A stretch of DNA of 64,000 nt from Bacteroidales bacterium. Lineage in GTDB: Bacteria; Bacteroidota; Bacteroidia; Bacteroidales; UBA932. Location of the stretch: contig JAFRRF010000002.1 in assembly GCA_017428245.1 (NCBI GenBank), forward strand, positions 124,001 through 188,000, in the 5' to 3' direction. The notes under the pieces are model-generated. The model searched no databases and was not told the DNA's origin. It worked only from the letters and a program-made list of their open reading frames with translations. The stretch's first letter is position 1. Each line of letters opens with the position of its first letter. Shown here piece by piece: positions 1-11,147 of the stretch. The translations under genes and the position numbers were made by a program.

Positions 1-1072
1 GTAACTGATCGGAACCGGGCTCGCGTACCCAAAGACCGTCGCGCAGCGTGGCGATCCAGAGCCGATTGTCCCGGTCGCAGCAGAGGGAGACGACCGTCTT
101 GTGCCCGAAGCTGGCGGTCAGGGGCTTGTTGTTGTTGAAGCCGTCGCGGTAGTGGTAGCTGGTGGCGTAGCCCTGGTCGTATGTGCCGAACCAGAGGTTC
201 TGGTGGTTGTCGCGGAAGATGGTCCGGATTTCTTCCGACGGAACTTCATAGGGGAAGCCGGGATCGTCTTGGAACAGCACCCGGTCGAGATTGCGCTGCC
301 AGCAAAACATACCCTTGCCTATGACATTGAGCAGCAGGGTGTTGTCATCGACCGGGAAGATGATATCCACGTCGCCGCCCACGATGCGCGATTCGTGGCG
401 GATGGCTTCGGGCAGGGGTTTCCAGTCGCCGCTGCGCGTGTCATAGATGCGCAGGTTGCCCAGGCCGGCGAGCCATAGCTCCCCGTTACCGGCGTGGCAA
501 AGATGATAGGCGGTGAAGGGGATTGCGATCGTGTCGCGGACGGAAAAACCGCCGCTTTCGTAGACCCGGAGCGTCGTGCCTCCTGTCAGGACGTACAACC
601 GGTCGCCCACCCAGGCCTCGGAAGGATAGCCGAAAGCGAAGTAGTCGCGGACGACGGGGCGGAGCTGTTCCGTTCCGGAATCGAAGGCAAAGAGCGACAA
701 TGTGTTGCTGAAAAGCATACGCCCGTCAGGCGCTTCGATAATCCGGCTGAAATTCCGATTGTCTCCCGGAATGGGGATGCGGCGGAAGTTGCCGGCTTCC
801 GTGCGGTAGGCCAGGCCGTTGGCGGTGGCTACCCAGAGCCGGCCGTCGCGGCTGCAGTGAATGTCGTTGATCTGGTTGTCAGGCAGGCTCAGCGAGTCGG
901 CGGAACAGAAATACTGGTGGTATTCGTGAACGTTGAACTTGTTGAGGCCGCGGGAGGTGGCGATCCAAATGTGGCCGTCGGCATCTTCCGTGAAGGCATT
1001 GACTCTCTGGTTCGAAAGATTGCCCGAGAGGATGCTGGTCAGCAGGGAAACAAGCAGAAAAAGCGTTTTCAT
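1..1072 (-). CDS. Two-component propeller regulator, N-terminal part (hybrid two-component system sensor), partial
   Basis: The reading frame starts at the ATG at 1072-1070 and runs leftward out of the window without a stop. The first residues are a signal peptide (MKTLFLLVSLLTSILSG). The visible 357 residues are built from Reg_prop (YVTN-like) propeller blades, with repeats of the type DGHIWIATSRGLNKF, DGRLWVATANGLAY and NQNLWFGTYDQG. This is the periplasmic sensor of Bacteroidetes hybrid two-component systems, which bind an oligosaccharide and drive an adjacent glycan operon through a C-terminal AraC-type domain. That output half is not visible here, so a propeller histidine kinase without a fused regulator remains possible. 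It is transcribed away from the esterase/SusC operon at 1247 and most likely controls it. Confidence 0.85.
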   Translation of the reverse strand, partial: MKTLFLLVSLLTSILSGNLSNQRVNAFTEDADGHIWIATSRGLNKFNVHEYHQYFCSADSLSLPDNQINDIHCSRDGRLWVATANGLAYRTEAGNFRRIPIPGDNRNFSRIIEAPDGRMLFSNTLSLFAFDSGTEQLRPVVRDYFAFGYPSEAWVGDRLYVLTGGTTLRVYESGGFSVRDTIAIPFTAYHLCHAGNGELWLAGLGNLRIYDTRSGDWKPLPEAIRHESRIVGGDVDIIFPVDDNTLLLNVIGKGMFCWQRNLDRVLFQDDPGFPYEVPSEEIRTIFRDNHQNLWFGTYDQGYATSYHYRDGFNNNKPLTASFGHKTVVSLCCDRDNRLWIATLRDGLWVREPGSDQL

Positions 1073-1108
1073 ATCCAAAACTAATAAAAATGAATGAGAT
1101 ATGTATTG

Positions 1109-1139
1109 TTTTTGAACAAACAGACATTTTTTTGAACAA
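1109..1139. promoter_or_regulatory. Direct repeat, candidate regulator binding site
   Basis: The 11-mer TTTTTGAACAA occurs at 1109-1119 and again at 1129-1139, so the copies are 20 bases apart, close to two helical turns. A weaker copy, TTCGAACAA, sits at 1222-1230. The site lies between the divergent propeller regulator gene and the first esterase gene. AraC-type outputs of hybrid two-component systems commonly bind direct repeats, so this is a plausible operator, by inference only. Confidence 0.4.
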
Positions 1140-1246
1140 TTGATAAGCGGAAGCTGTTACGCAAGCGAAAGAAGTTGTCAATGCGAAAAAAAGCATTTGG
1201 GCCGCACTTCCGAAATTTGCATTCGAACAACGAACATAGGGCGATT

Positions 1247-2704
1247 ATGAAACTTCAACTGGTTATTCTGCTGTCGGCTGCGGCCCTGTTGGCCGCAGCC
1301 TGCAGTTCGCCTGTCACCAGGCAATCATCCCCCGCCGCCGCTCCGCTGGAGACTTCGGCCAAGGCGGCTACGGTTTCGACACAGTCGGGCCCCGTGGCCG
1401 GCTACATCGACAACGGCGTCTTCATTTTCAAGGGCATTCCGTATGCCAAGGCGGCCCGCTTCATGCCGGCTGAGGATCCGGATCCCTGGACGGAAGTCCG
1501 CCACAGCCGTGCCTACGGCCCGACTTGTCCGCAGGACAAACGGACCGGCTGGTATTCTGACGATCAGGCATTTGCCATGCATTGGGACGACGGTTTCCCC
1601 GATGAAGACTGCCTCCGGGTGAACATCTGGACCGGCGGGCTGAAGAACGGCGTGAAACGTCCGGTGATGGTGTGGCTCCATGGCGGCGGTTTCCGGGCCG
1701 GCAGCGGCCAGGAACAGATCGGCTACGACGGAACCAACCTGGCCCGCGACCACGGCGTAGTCGTGGTCTCGCTCAACCATCGCCTGAATGTCCTGGGTTT
1801 CCTCGACCTGTCGGCCTATGGAGCCAAGTACGCCCATAGCGGCAACGTCGGCATGATGGATATCGTCAAGGCCCTTGAGTGGGTCCGCGACAACATCGCC
1901 CAGTTCGGCGGCGACCCCGACAATGTCACTATCTTCGGGCAGTCGGGCGGCGGCGGAAAGGTCTCCACGCTGATGGCGATGCCTTCGGCCAAGGGCCTCT
2001 TCCATAAGGCCATCGTCCAGAGCGGTTCCATCACCCAGTTGATGGATCCCAAGTACTCGCGCCGTATCGGCGCCAAGACAGTCGAGGCCCTGCACCTCAA
2101 TCCCTCGCGCATCGATGCGCTCGCCGATGTGCCTTATGAGCAGTTGCTGGCCGCCTATAACGGCGCCATCGCAGCCGTCTGCGAGGAAGCGAAACAGGAC
2201 GGGGTCTTTCCCGTGAACTTCCTCGACGCCATTCTCTTCGGCCAGGTGCCGGTCGTGGACGGCGAGATCATCCCCGCCCAGCCCGCGACGGCCGAGGCCC
2301 TGGCCCTGTCGAAGGACATACCGGTGATCATCGGCACCGTCTATCACGAATTCACGCGCGACCGCGAGGACCCGATCTTCCAGCCGCTGGCCCTGCAGCA
2401 GGCGTCCGACCGCAGCGCGGCCGGCTGCGCCCCGGTGTATCTCTACCAGTTTACCTGGGAGTCGCCCGTTCTCGACGGCGCCCTGGGCAGCACGCACTGC
2501 ATCGAAATCCCGTTCGTCTTCGACAATGTGTCCCTTCACCGCACCTTCACGGGCGGCGGCGCGGATGCCGTCGAACTGGGCCACCGTGTCAGCCGGCTTT
2601 GGACGAACTTCGCCAAGACGGGCGTGCCTTCCGCCGAAGACATCCCGGACTGGGAGCCGTATCCGAAAAAAATGATCCTGAATCTGGAATCAACAATCAA
2701 TTAA
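1247..2704 (+). CDS. Carboxylesterase type B family lipoprotein
   Basis: This 485-residue protein hydrolyses an ester bond, probably on a glycan side group, at the cell surface or in the periplasm. The ATG at 1247 is chosen because it gives a lipoprotein signal (MKLQLVILL..., lipobox LAAAC); an upstream in-frame ATG at 1175 would put 24 odd residues before it. The oxyanion region (LHGGGFR), the nucleophile elbow GQSGG, an acidic residue in the VYHEF segment and the His in STHCIEIPFVF fit the Ser-Glu-His triad of the family. The stretch between the acidic residue and the PVYLYQF strand is only about 26 residues, shorter than I remember for related Bacteroidetes enzymes. It is the first gene of the SusC/SusD operon, 17 bases before susC. 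Confidence 0.85.
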   Translation: MKLQLVILLSAAALLAAACSSPVTRQSSPAAAPLETSAKAATVSTQSGPVAGYIDNGVFIFKGIPYAKAARFMPAEDPDPWTEVRHSRAYGPTCPQDKRTGWYSDDQAFAMHWDDGFPDEDCLRVNIWTGGLKNGVKRPVMVWLHGGGFRAGSGQEQIGYDGTNLARDHGVVVVSLNHRLNVLGFLDLSAYGAKYAHSGNVGMMDIVKALEWVRDNIAQFGGDPDNVTIFGQSGGGGKVSTLMAMPSAKGLFHKAIVQSGSITQLMDPKYSRRIGAKTVEALHLNPSRIDALADVPYEQLLAAYNGAIAAVCEEAKQDGVFPVNFLDAILFGQVPVVDGEIIPAQPATAEALALSKDIPVIIGTVYHEFTRDREDPIFQPLALQQASDRSAAGCAPVYLYQFTWESPVLDGALGSTHCIEIPFVFDNVSLHRTFTGGGADAVELGHRVSRLWTNFAKTGVPSAEDIPDWEPYPKKMILNLESTIN

Positions 2705-2721
2705 CCTAAAATATCTGATTT

Positions 2722-5700
2722 ATGAGAAAATCCCTCTTCAAACGGCTCGCCGTGGCCTGTGCCGCCCTCCTCATCGGATGGTCGCTCGCCGCGCAGCCTC
2801 AGGTGACGCTCTCCGGACAGGTGGTCGACGATTTCGGCGAACCCCTGATGGGCGTGGGCGTCATTCAGCAGGGGACCACGCACGGTGTCGCCACCGACCT
2901 GGACGGTATGTATTCGCTGACCGTCCCCGCCGGCGCAACCGTCGAGTTCTCCTACATCGGCTTCAAGCCGCAGACTGTCGTGGCCACCGAGACCGCGACC
3001 GTCAACATCAAACTCCTCCCCGACACGGAAATGCTTGAGGAGACAGTGGTCGTCGGTTACGGTGTCCAGAAGAAATCCGATGTCACCGGCGCCATCTCGC
3101 AGGTGAAGTCGGAAGACATCGCCAACCGTACGATCGCTTCGCCGGAGCAGGCCCTCCAGGGCAAGACCGCCGGCGTCCAGGCCTTCGCGTCGTCCGCCCG
3201 CCCGGGCGCCACGCCGGCCATCCGTGTCCGCGGTATTTCGTCGAACAACGACGCCAACCCGCTCTATGTGGTGGACGGCCGTATCACCAACTCCATCGCC
3301 GGCATCGACCCCAACGATATCGAGTCGATGGAAGTCCTCAAGGACGGCGCCTCCGCCGCCATCTACGGTGCCGAGGCCGGTAACGGCGTGGTGATGATCA
3401 CCACCCGCCGCGGTAAGGGCGACGGCAAGATCAGCTATTCGTACCAGTTGTCTTCCCAGAGCCTGGGCAAGGTTCCGAAGGTGATGAATTCCGAACAGTT
3501 CATCCAGTTCTATATGGAAAAAGGTAACATCGGCCTGAACGACGTGTACGGAAAGTGGGACCAGCACACCAATACCGACTGGCTGGGCGCTTCCTATGAG
3601 AACTCGTTCATGCACCACCACAACCTGACCTTCCAGGCCGGCAACGAGCAGGGAAGCCTCTATGTGTCGGGCTCCTATCTCGACAACAACGGTATGTTCG
3701 TGGGCGACGCCGACGTGTATAACCGCGTTACCGGAATGGTGAACGCTTCCTGGAAATTCAAGCCCTGGCTCGATATCCAGACCAACAACCAGGTGGAATA
3801 CTACAAGGCTCGTTCGGTCTCCGAGGGCAGTGACTACGGTTCCGCCGTGCTGGCGGCCCTGCAGCTCGACCCGATGACCCCGGTCGTGTATGAGATCGGG
3901 CAGGAACCTGAATTCATCAAGGACTACCTGGCGGAAGGCAAGGTGCTGCTCACCGACGAGCTGGGCCGGATCTACGGTATCTCCCAGTTCAACCTTTCGG
4001 AGAACGTCAACCCGCTCGTGCAGCGCGACCGTTCCTACTCCAGCTCCAAAGGCTTCAACATCAACGGTGCCACGTCCCTCAACCTGCGTCCGCTCCCGGG
4101 CCTGACCATCACTTCCCGCCTGGGCTACCGGATGTCGTCCGGCGACAGTTACGGCTACAGCCACGACTACTTCGTGAACGAGGGCTACGCCCACCAGTAT
4201 TATATGTCGGTCAGCGCCAGCGCCAACAACTCGCTGTACTACCAGTGGGAGAACTTCCTCAACTGGATGCACCAGTTCGGCGGCCACAACATCTCGGTGA
4301 TGGCCGGTACCTCCTACAGCCAGACCCGCAGCTACGGTGCCAATGCCGGCATCAGCGGTTCCGACACCGGCGGCGTCATCGATTTCGGTATCAAGCGCGA
4401 CGACCCGCTGTTCTACTATATCAGCCAGGCTACGCCGACCGCGACCAAGAGCGTGGGCGGCGGTGTCGAGAGCTTCAGCCGCAAGAATTCCTACTTCGGC
4501 CGCGTGGGCTGGAACTATATGAACAAATACAATGTCCAGGCGACCTTCCGCGCCGACGCCGCCGACCTCTCGGTCCTTCCCAAGCCGATGCGCTGGGGTT
4601 ACTTCCCTTCCGTGTCCGCCGGTTGGACCCTTTCCGAGGAAAGCTTCTTCCTCCCGCTCCGGAGCGTCGTCTCGTTTGCCAAGCTGCGTCTGAGCTGGGG
4701 CCAGAACGGTTCCATCGCCGGTCTGGGCGGATATTCCTACGCCAATGACATCACCTCCACCGGCCAGTATCCGACCGGCCTGGTGAATTCCGACGGCTCC
4801 TTCCAGTACATCATCGGCTATGCGCCGTCGATGTCGGGCAACCAGGAGCTCAAGTGGGAGACCTCCGAGCAGTTCAACGTCGGTCTCGATATGCGCTTCC
4901 TGCGCGACCGCCTGACCGTGAGCTTCGACTGGTTCGACAAACGGACCAAGGACCTGATCGTGACGGGCATCACTACCTCCACCATCGTGGGCGTGGCCGC
5001 CTCTCCGATGAACGCCGGTAACGTGGACAACAAGGGTATCGAGCTGGAACTCCGCTGGAGGGACCAGATCGGCGAGTTCACCTACGGCATCGCAGGCAAC
5101 TTCTCCACCCTGAAGAACAAGGTCACCTATCTGCACCCGACCTTGAAAGACGGTCTTGCCGGTACGGGCGTGCGCAACTACGGCACCATCACCCGTTTCG
5201 AGATCGGCTATCCGGCCTGGCACCTGTATGGCTACGAATTCGCCGGCATCGACAATAAATCCGGCGAGGCGCTCTTCAACCATTACGAAGAGGACGGCAG
5301 CATCACCACCACCACCGACCCTTCGGACAACGACAAGCGTCACCTGGGTTCCGGTATTCCGACCTATAACTATGGTCTTACCGTCAACGCGGGCTGGAAG
5401 GGCATCGACTTCCTGGTGTTCGCGGCCGGCGCCGGCGGAAACCAGATCCTCAACGCCCTCAACAACATCGACTACACGTCGAACCGTCTGACTTACCTGA
5501 CGGAAGACCGCTGGACCCCGAGCCACACCGACGGCACGATGCCGGCGGCCGGCGCTTCGAACTACGCCAAGTTCCTGACCTCGAGCGGCGTGGTGATGGA
5601 TGCAGCCTACCTGAAGATCAAGCAGATCCAGCTGGGTTACACCTTCCCGAAGAATCTCCTCAAAAAGGCACTCATCGACCAGCTCCGCATCTATGCCTCG

Positions 5701-5838
5701 CTGGACGACTGGTTCACCTTCACCAAGTATCCGGGCTTCGATCCCGAGATCGTGGGCGTAGGCGCCTCGATGGGTGTGGACAAGGGTAACTATCCGACCT
5801 CCAAGAAGGTTGTTTTCGGTGTTAACGTCACTTTCTAA
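2722..5838 (+). CDS. SusC/RagA-family TonB-linked outer membrane transporter
   Basis: This 1038-residue outer membrane protein imports oligosaccharides with its SusD partner, powered by TonB. Order of parts: signal peptide (residues 1 to about 25, ending SLAAQ), a carboxypeptidase-regulatory-like domain (about 28-107, starting VTLSGQVVDDFGEP), a TonB-box/plug boundary (ETVVVGYG) followed by the plug (to about 235), and a long beta-barrel ending in NVTF. An aromatic final residue is usual for barrel insertion. The length is typical of the family. susD follows after 12 bases. The substrate cannot be read from the sequence; the neighbouring esterases and GH3 enzymes suggest an acylated plant polysaccharide. 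Confidence 0.97.
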   Translation: MRKSLFKRLAVACAALLIGWSLAAQPQVTLSGQVVDDFGEPLMGVGVIQQGTTHGVATDLDGMYSLTVPAGATVEFSYIGFKPQTVVATETATVNIKLLPDTEMLEETVVVGYGVQKKSDVTGAISQVKSEDIANRTIASPEQALQGKTAGVQAFASSARPGATPAIRVRGISSNNDANPLYVVDGRITNSIAGIDPNDIESMEVLKDGASAAIYGAEAGNGVVMITTRRGKGDGKISYSYQLSSQSLGKVPKVMNSEQFIQFYMEKGNIGLNDVYGKWDQHTNTDWLGASYENSFMHHHNLTFQAGNEQGSLYVSGSYLDNNGMFVGDADVYNRVTGMVNASWKFKPWLDIQTNNQVEYYKARSVSEGSDYGSAVLAALQLDPMTPVVYEIGQEPEFIKDYLAEGKVLLTDELGRIYGISQFNLSENVNPLVQRDRSYSSSKGFNINGATSLNLRPLPGLTITSRLGYRMSSGDSYGYSHDYFVNEGYAHQYYMSVSASANNSLYYQWENFLNWMHQFGGHNISVMAGTSYSQTRSYGANAGISGSDTGGVIDFGIKRDDPLFYYISQATPTATKSVGGGVESFSRKNSYFGRVGWNYMNKYNVQATFRADAADLSVLPKPMRWGYFPSVSAGWTLSEESFFLPLRSVVSFAKLRLSWGQNGSIAGLGGYSYANDITSTGQYPTGLVNSDGSFQYIIGYAPSMSGNQELKWETSEQFNVGLDMRFLRDRLTVSFDWFDKRTKDLIVTGITTSTIVGVAASPMNAGNVDNKGIELELRWRDQIGEFTYGIAGNFSTLKNKVTYLHPTLKDGLAGTGVRNYGTITRFEIGYPAWHLYGYEFAGIDNKSGEALFNHYEEDGSITTTTDPSDNDKRHLGSGIPTYNYGLTVNAGWKGIDFLVFAAGAGGNQILNALNNIDYTSNRLTYLTEDRWTPSHTDGTMPAAGASNYAKFLTSSGVVMDAAYLKIKQIQLGYTFPKNLLKKALIDQLRIYASLDDWFTFTKYPGFDPEIVGVGASMGVDKGNYPTSKKVVFGVNVTF

Positions 5839-5850
5839 TCCGACTGCCTT

Positions 5851-7419
5851 ATGAAAACCAAATATATCCTTCTTACTTTTCTGACGGCCGTCCTGGCCCT
5901 GTCTTCCTGCGACAGCCTGCTCGATATCCCCCGCAAGGGCGCCATCGACTACAATACCTACTACAAGACCGACGATGAGATCGAATCGGCCGTCGTCACG
6001 ATGTACAGCGACGTCCGTGGCTGGTATTACAACGTGATGCTGGTGAAGAACATCATCTCCGACGACTACTATGCCGGCGGCGCCGCCCACGGCGACAACG
6101 TGCATATGGACGCCCTCGGCGAATTCGGCTTCAACTCCGAGACCGAGCAGATCCAGTCCTCGTTCCAGTCCTATTACGGCCTGATCTACCACGCCAACGT
6201 GATTATCGGCCATATCGATCCCGCGCAGAGCCGGGCAGCCGCCCGTGCCGTCGCCGAGGCTCACCTGTTCCGCGGCTGGGCCTATTTCGAACTGATCACC
6301 CTTTGGGGCAATCCGCCGATCGTGGACCACGAGCTGGCTCCTTCCGAGTATGCGCAGCCCAACGGCTCGACCGAAGATCTCTGGAAACTGGTCGAGGACG
6401 ACCTGACCTACGCCATCAATTCCGGCGTCCTGGCCGAGAAGTCCTCCTTGAACGACGCCAGCTGCTGGCGCGTGACCAAGCAGTTCGGCCAGGCTATGCT
6501 GGGCAAGGCCTATCTCTGGATGGCCTGGGAACTCGGCAACCAGTCGTACTATGCCAAATCCGCCGAGCAGTTCAATGCCGTGGTTCGATCCGGTCTGTAC
6601 GACCTCTGGACGGCAGGCCCTTACGGCGATATGCGCCACAGTGCCTATAAGATGAACTGCGAGAACATCTTCGAGAGCATCCGCGTCAACGACCTCGACA
6701 ACCAGATGGACAACTTCGACTTCTACGGCGCGATGGTCTCGTGGCGCAGCTCCGGTTCGGAGATGACGATTCCGACGGAGGTCTGCGGCACCGGCGGCTG
6801 GGGCTTTATGGTCCCGACCACCGACCTGCTCGCCGCGTTCGAGAAATATGAGGGCAAGAACAGCTACCGCCGTTCGGAAACCCTCAAGACCTATGATGAA
6901 CTCCGCGCGTTGGGCGTGGTCTGGAATATGTCCACCCTCTCGACCGGCATCTTCAACTGGAAAGGCCGCTTTATGGCCGACGAGCTTTCGTTCTACGGTA
7001 TGGTCAACACCAAGAACCCGCTCTGGATGCGTCTGGCGGAAGTGCTGCTCTGCGGCGCGGAGGCCAGCCTGCAGGCCGGCGACCAGGCCACGGCACTCCA
7101 GTATGTGAACCGGGTGCGCGCCCGCGCGCAACTGGAACCCCTGTCTTCCGTGACCCTCGAGACCATCAAGACCGAGAAGCGTCTTGAACTCTGCGGCGAG
7201 GGCCAGCGCTACCAGGACATCCTCCGTTGGGGCGATGCGGCCGGCCTGCTCAAAGATACGGGCAAGGACTATCCCAAGATGGAACCCAACGGGGCTGTGA
7301 CCTATGTCTCCAGCGGCCGTACCATCTACGGCTTCAAGACGGGCAAGCACGAGCATCTGCCTTATCCTTACACGGAGATTATGCTGAACAAGAACATCGA
7401 GCAGAACCCCGGTTATTGA
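5851..7419 (+). CDS. SusD/RagB-family nutrient-binding outer membrane lipoprotein
   Basis: The 522-residue protein caps the SusC channel on the cell surface and binds the glycan. A lipoprotein signal ends in LSSC with Cys at residue 20. The TPR-rich SusD fold is recognisable from the segments ARAVAEAHLFRGWAYFEL, KAYLWMAWEL and, near the end, YVNRVRARAQL, TEKRLELCGEGQRYQDILRWG and NPGY. It lies 12 bases after susC and 19 bases before the repeat lipoprotein gene, clearly in one transcription unit. Confidence 0.97.
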   Translation: MKTKYILLTFLTAVLALSSCDSLLDIPRKGAIDYNTYYKTDDEIESAVVTMYSDVRGWYYNVMLVKNIISDDYYAGGAAHGDNVHMDALGEFGFNSETEQIQSSFQSYYGLIYHANVIIGHIDPAQSRAAARAVAEAHLFRGWAYFELITLWGNPPIVDHELAPSEYAQPNGSTEDLWKLVEDDLTYAINSGVLAEKSSLNDASCWRVTKQFGQAMLGKAYLWMAWELGNQSYYAKSAEQFNAVVRSGLYDLWTAGPYGDMRHSAYKMNCENIFESIRVNDLDNQMDNFDFYGAMVSWRSSGSEMTIPTEVCGTGGWGFMVPTTDLLAAFEKYEGKNSYRRSETLKTYDELRALGVVWNMSTLSTGIFNWKGRFMADELSFYGMVNTKNPLWMRLAEVLLCGAEASLQAGDQATALQYVNRVRARAQLEPLSSVTLETIKTEKRLELCGEGQRYQDILRWGDAAGLLKDTGKDYPKMEPNGAVTYVSSGRTIYGFKTGKHEHLPYPYTEIMLNKNIEQNPGY

Positions 7420-7438
7420 TACTTAAAGGATGAATACA

Positions 7439-9109
7439 ATGAAAAGAACATTCATAATCAGTCTGATGGCGGCCGTCCTGGCTCTTGTCTCCTGCACCGA
7501 CACTTCGCTGGATCCCCTGACCGGCATTTTCCCGGATGCGAAGGAACCCGTGCTGACCACGCTTACCGAATCTTCTTTCGAGAAGACGGCGACTAACCGC
7601 CTGTTTACCTTGAAATTCAGCGGCGACGGCGGCGCTTCGGTCGAAGCCTGCCTGGTCGGCGCCCGCAACCAGTATTATCTGGAACCCAATGTCTATGGAC
7701 CCGGTGAGACGAACGGATGCTTCCTGCTCGGTCCGACCAAGATCAACGGCAATGCCGTCAAGTCGGGCAACATCACCGTCCAAAAGAAGGAGGGGAACCT
7801 TTATAAACTCATCTTCGTCCTCTTCGACGAAGCCGGCAATGCATACCGGACCAAGTGGGAAGGCGAGATCTTCTATGAACCCGATCCGGAGCCGGTGACC
7901 CTGACGAAGGTGCTGGTAGCACAGGCCAACGCCAACGGTACCGTGACCTTCAAGCTGGGTACCGCCGATATGGACGTCGATATGATGGGAACGCCGACCG
8001 GCAACGGTTTCGCCCTGACGGCCGACGTGTACAGCCCCGACGGCTTCCTGCACGAGGGCGTCTATACGGCATCCTCTTCCAGTGACTTCGTGGGCGAGGG
8101 CCAGTACGCGCCCGGCTACGAATACGACCTGAGCGAGTGGGGTATGGGCATTATGCACTGGGGCACCTGCTGGTGGTCCGGCGCTGCGGTCGAGCATATC
8201 AGCAAGGAAGCCATCACCGTCGAGAAGAAGGGAAGCCGCTTCGTCATCACCTGGGGCAGCGAAGCCGATTATCCGCACTGGGCTACGTTCACCGGCGAGA
8301 TCGAGGCGCTGACCCCGTCCGCCGTGCCGAATCCCGACTATTCCTACACCGATGAGTTGAGCGATCCCGTGGATGAGACTTTTGCTCCCGTTGCGGGCGT
8401 GAAGACCCACAACCTGACACTCCGCAACGCGGCCGGTGAGGAAGTCGCCTGGTTCCAGCTGGTCCTGACGGAAGGCGTCACCGATTACTCCGGCGACTAC
8501 TTCTGCAAGGAATACGCACACGAAGACCACACCTTCGGCAACGGTTACGACCTGAGTATGTGGGGTATGGGTATGGGCGGCACGCGTTACATCGCCGCCG
8601 ACGGCTCCACCGTCCTGGTCCAGCCCGGCGAGACCCTCAACATCGCCAAACTGGGCGACGACATCTGGGAAGTCAGCGGCAACGGCTTCGACTTCATCTT
8701 CGGCAACGGCAGTGGCGAAGTGACGGCCGACTACACCATCACCGACGAACTGAGCGATCCGGTCGACGAGACCTTCGCTCCCGTGGCGGGCGTGAAGACG
8801 CACAACCTGACGCTCAAGAATGCGGAAGGTGTGGAGTGCGTCTGGTTCCAGCTGGTCCTGACGGAAGGCGCAACCGATTTCTCCGGCGAGTATGTCTGCA
8901 AGGAGTACGCGCACGAAGACCATACTTTCGGCAACGGCTATGACCTGAGTATGTGGGGTATGGGTATGGGCGGCACCCGTTACGTCGCCGCCGACGGTTC
9001 CACCGTAATGGTCAATCCGGGCGAGACCCTGACCATCACCCAGGTGGGTGCCGATACCTGGAAGTTCACCGGCTCGACCGGTTACGAATTCGTAGGCAGA
9101 TTCGAGTAA
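7439..9109 (+). CDS. Surface lipoprotein with tandem repeat domains, SusE/SusF position
   Basis: I do not recognise a named family. The start at 7439 is preferred over the in-frame ATG at 7430 because it begins the signal MKRTFIISL with lipobox LVSC (Cys 19) and leaves more room after the AAAGG at 7424. Residues from about 300 onward form two near-identical units of about 131 and 126 residues, each starting YTDELSDPVDETFAPVAGV-like and containing YDLSMWGMGMGGTRY. A third, diverged unit lies before them (EYDLSEWGMGIMHWG). The position after SusD is where Bacteroidetes loci place extra surface glycan-binding lipoproteins, so a binding role is likely. The stop codon abuts the next ATG (TAAATG). 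Confidence 0.8.
   Translation: MKRTFIISLMAAVLALVSCTDTSLDPLTGIFPDAKEPVLTTLTESSFEKTATNRLFTLKFSGDGGASVEACLVGARNQYYLEPNVYGPGETNGCFLLGPTKINGNAVKSGNITVQKKEGNLYKLIFVLFDEAGNAYRTKWEGEIFYEPDPEPVTLTKVLVAQANANGTVTFKLGTADMDVDMMGTPTGNGFALTADVYSPDGFLHEGVYTASSSSDFVGEGQYAPGYEYDLSEWGMGIMHWGTCWWSGAAVEHISKEAITVEKKGSRFVITWGSEADYPHWATFTGEIEALTPSAVPNPDYSYTDELSDPVDETFAPVAGVKTHNLTLRNAAGEEVAWFQLVLTEGVTDYSGDYFCKEYAHEDHTFGNGYDLSMWGMGMGGTRYIAADGSTVLVQPGETLNIAKLGDDIWEVSGNGFDFIFGNGSGEVTADYTITDELSDPVDETFAPVAGVKTHNLTLKNAEGVECVWFQLVLTEGATDFSGEYVCKEYAHEDHTFGNGYDLSMWGMGMGGTRYVAADGSTVMVNPGETLTITQVGADTWKFTGSTGYEFVGRFE
8336..9106 (+). repeat. Coding tandem repeat, period 393 bases
   Basis: Unit 1 spans 8336-8728 and unit 2 spans 8729-9106. 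Corresponding codons are mostly identical, including the long shared block from DELSDP to THNLTL and from EYAHEDHTFG to GGTRY. The DNA similarity indicates a recent internal duplication within the lipoprotein gene. Confidence 0.9.
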
Positions 9110-11141
<2,032 letters not shown>

Positions 11142-11147
11142 TCCAGG

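Noticed and set aside
1247-1300. Frameshift or pseudogene in the first carboxylesterase because of its short length
   Set aside because: The frame is intact with signal, nucleophile, acid and His regions present, so it reads as a functional short variant rather than a broken gene.
2701-7356. A 1551-residue open frame on the minus strand across the SusC and SusD genes
   Set aside because: It is a GC-driven antisense shadow: the plus strand has clear SusC/SusD motifs and the antisense product is low-complexity Val/Gly/His/Arg sequence with no family features. Similar long shadows at 16219-18951, 42418-44676 and 7379-9607 were set aside for the same reason.
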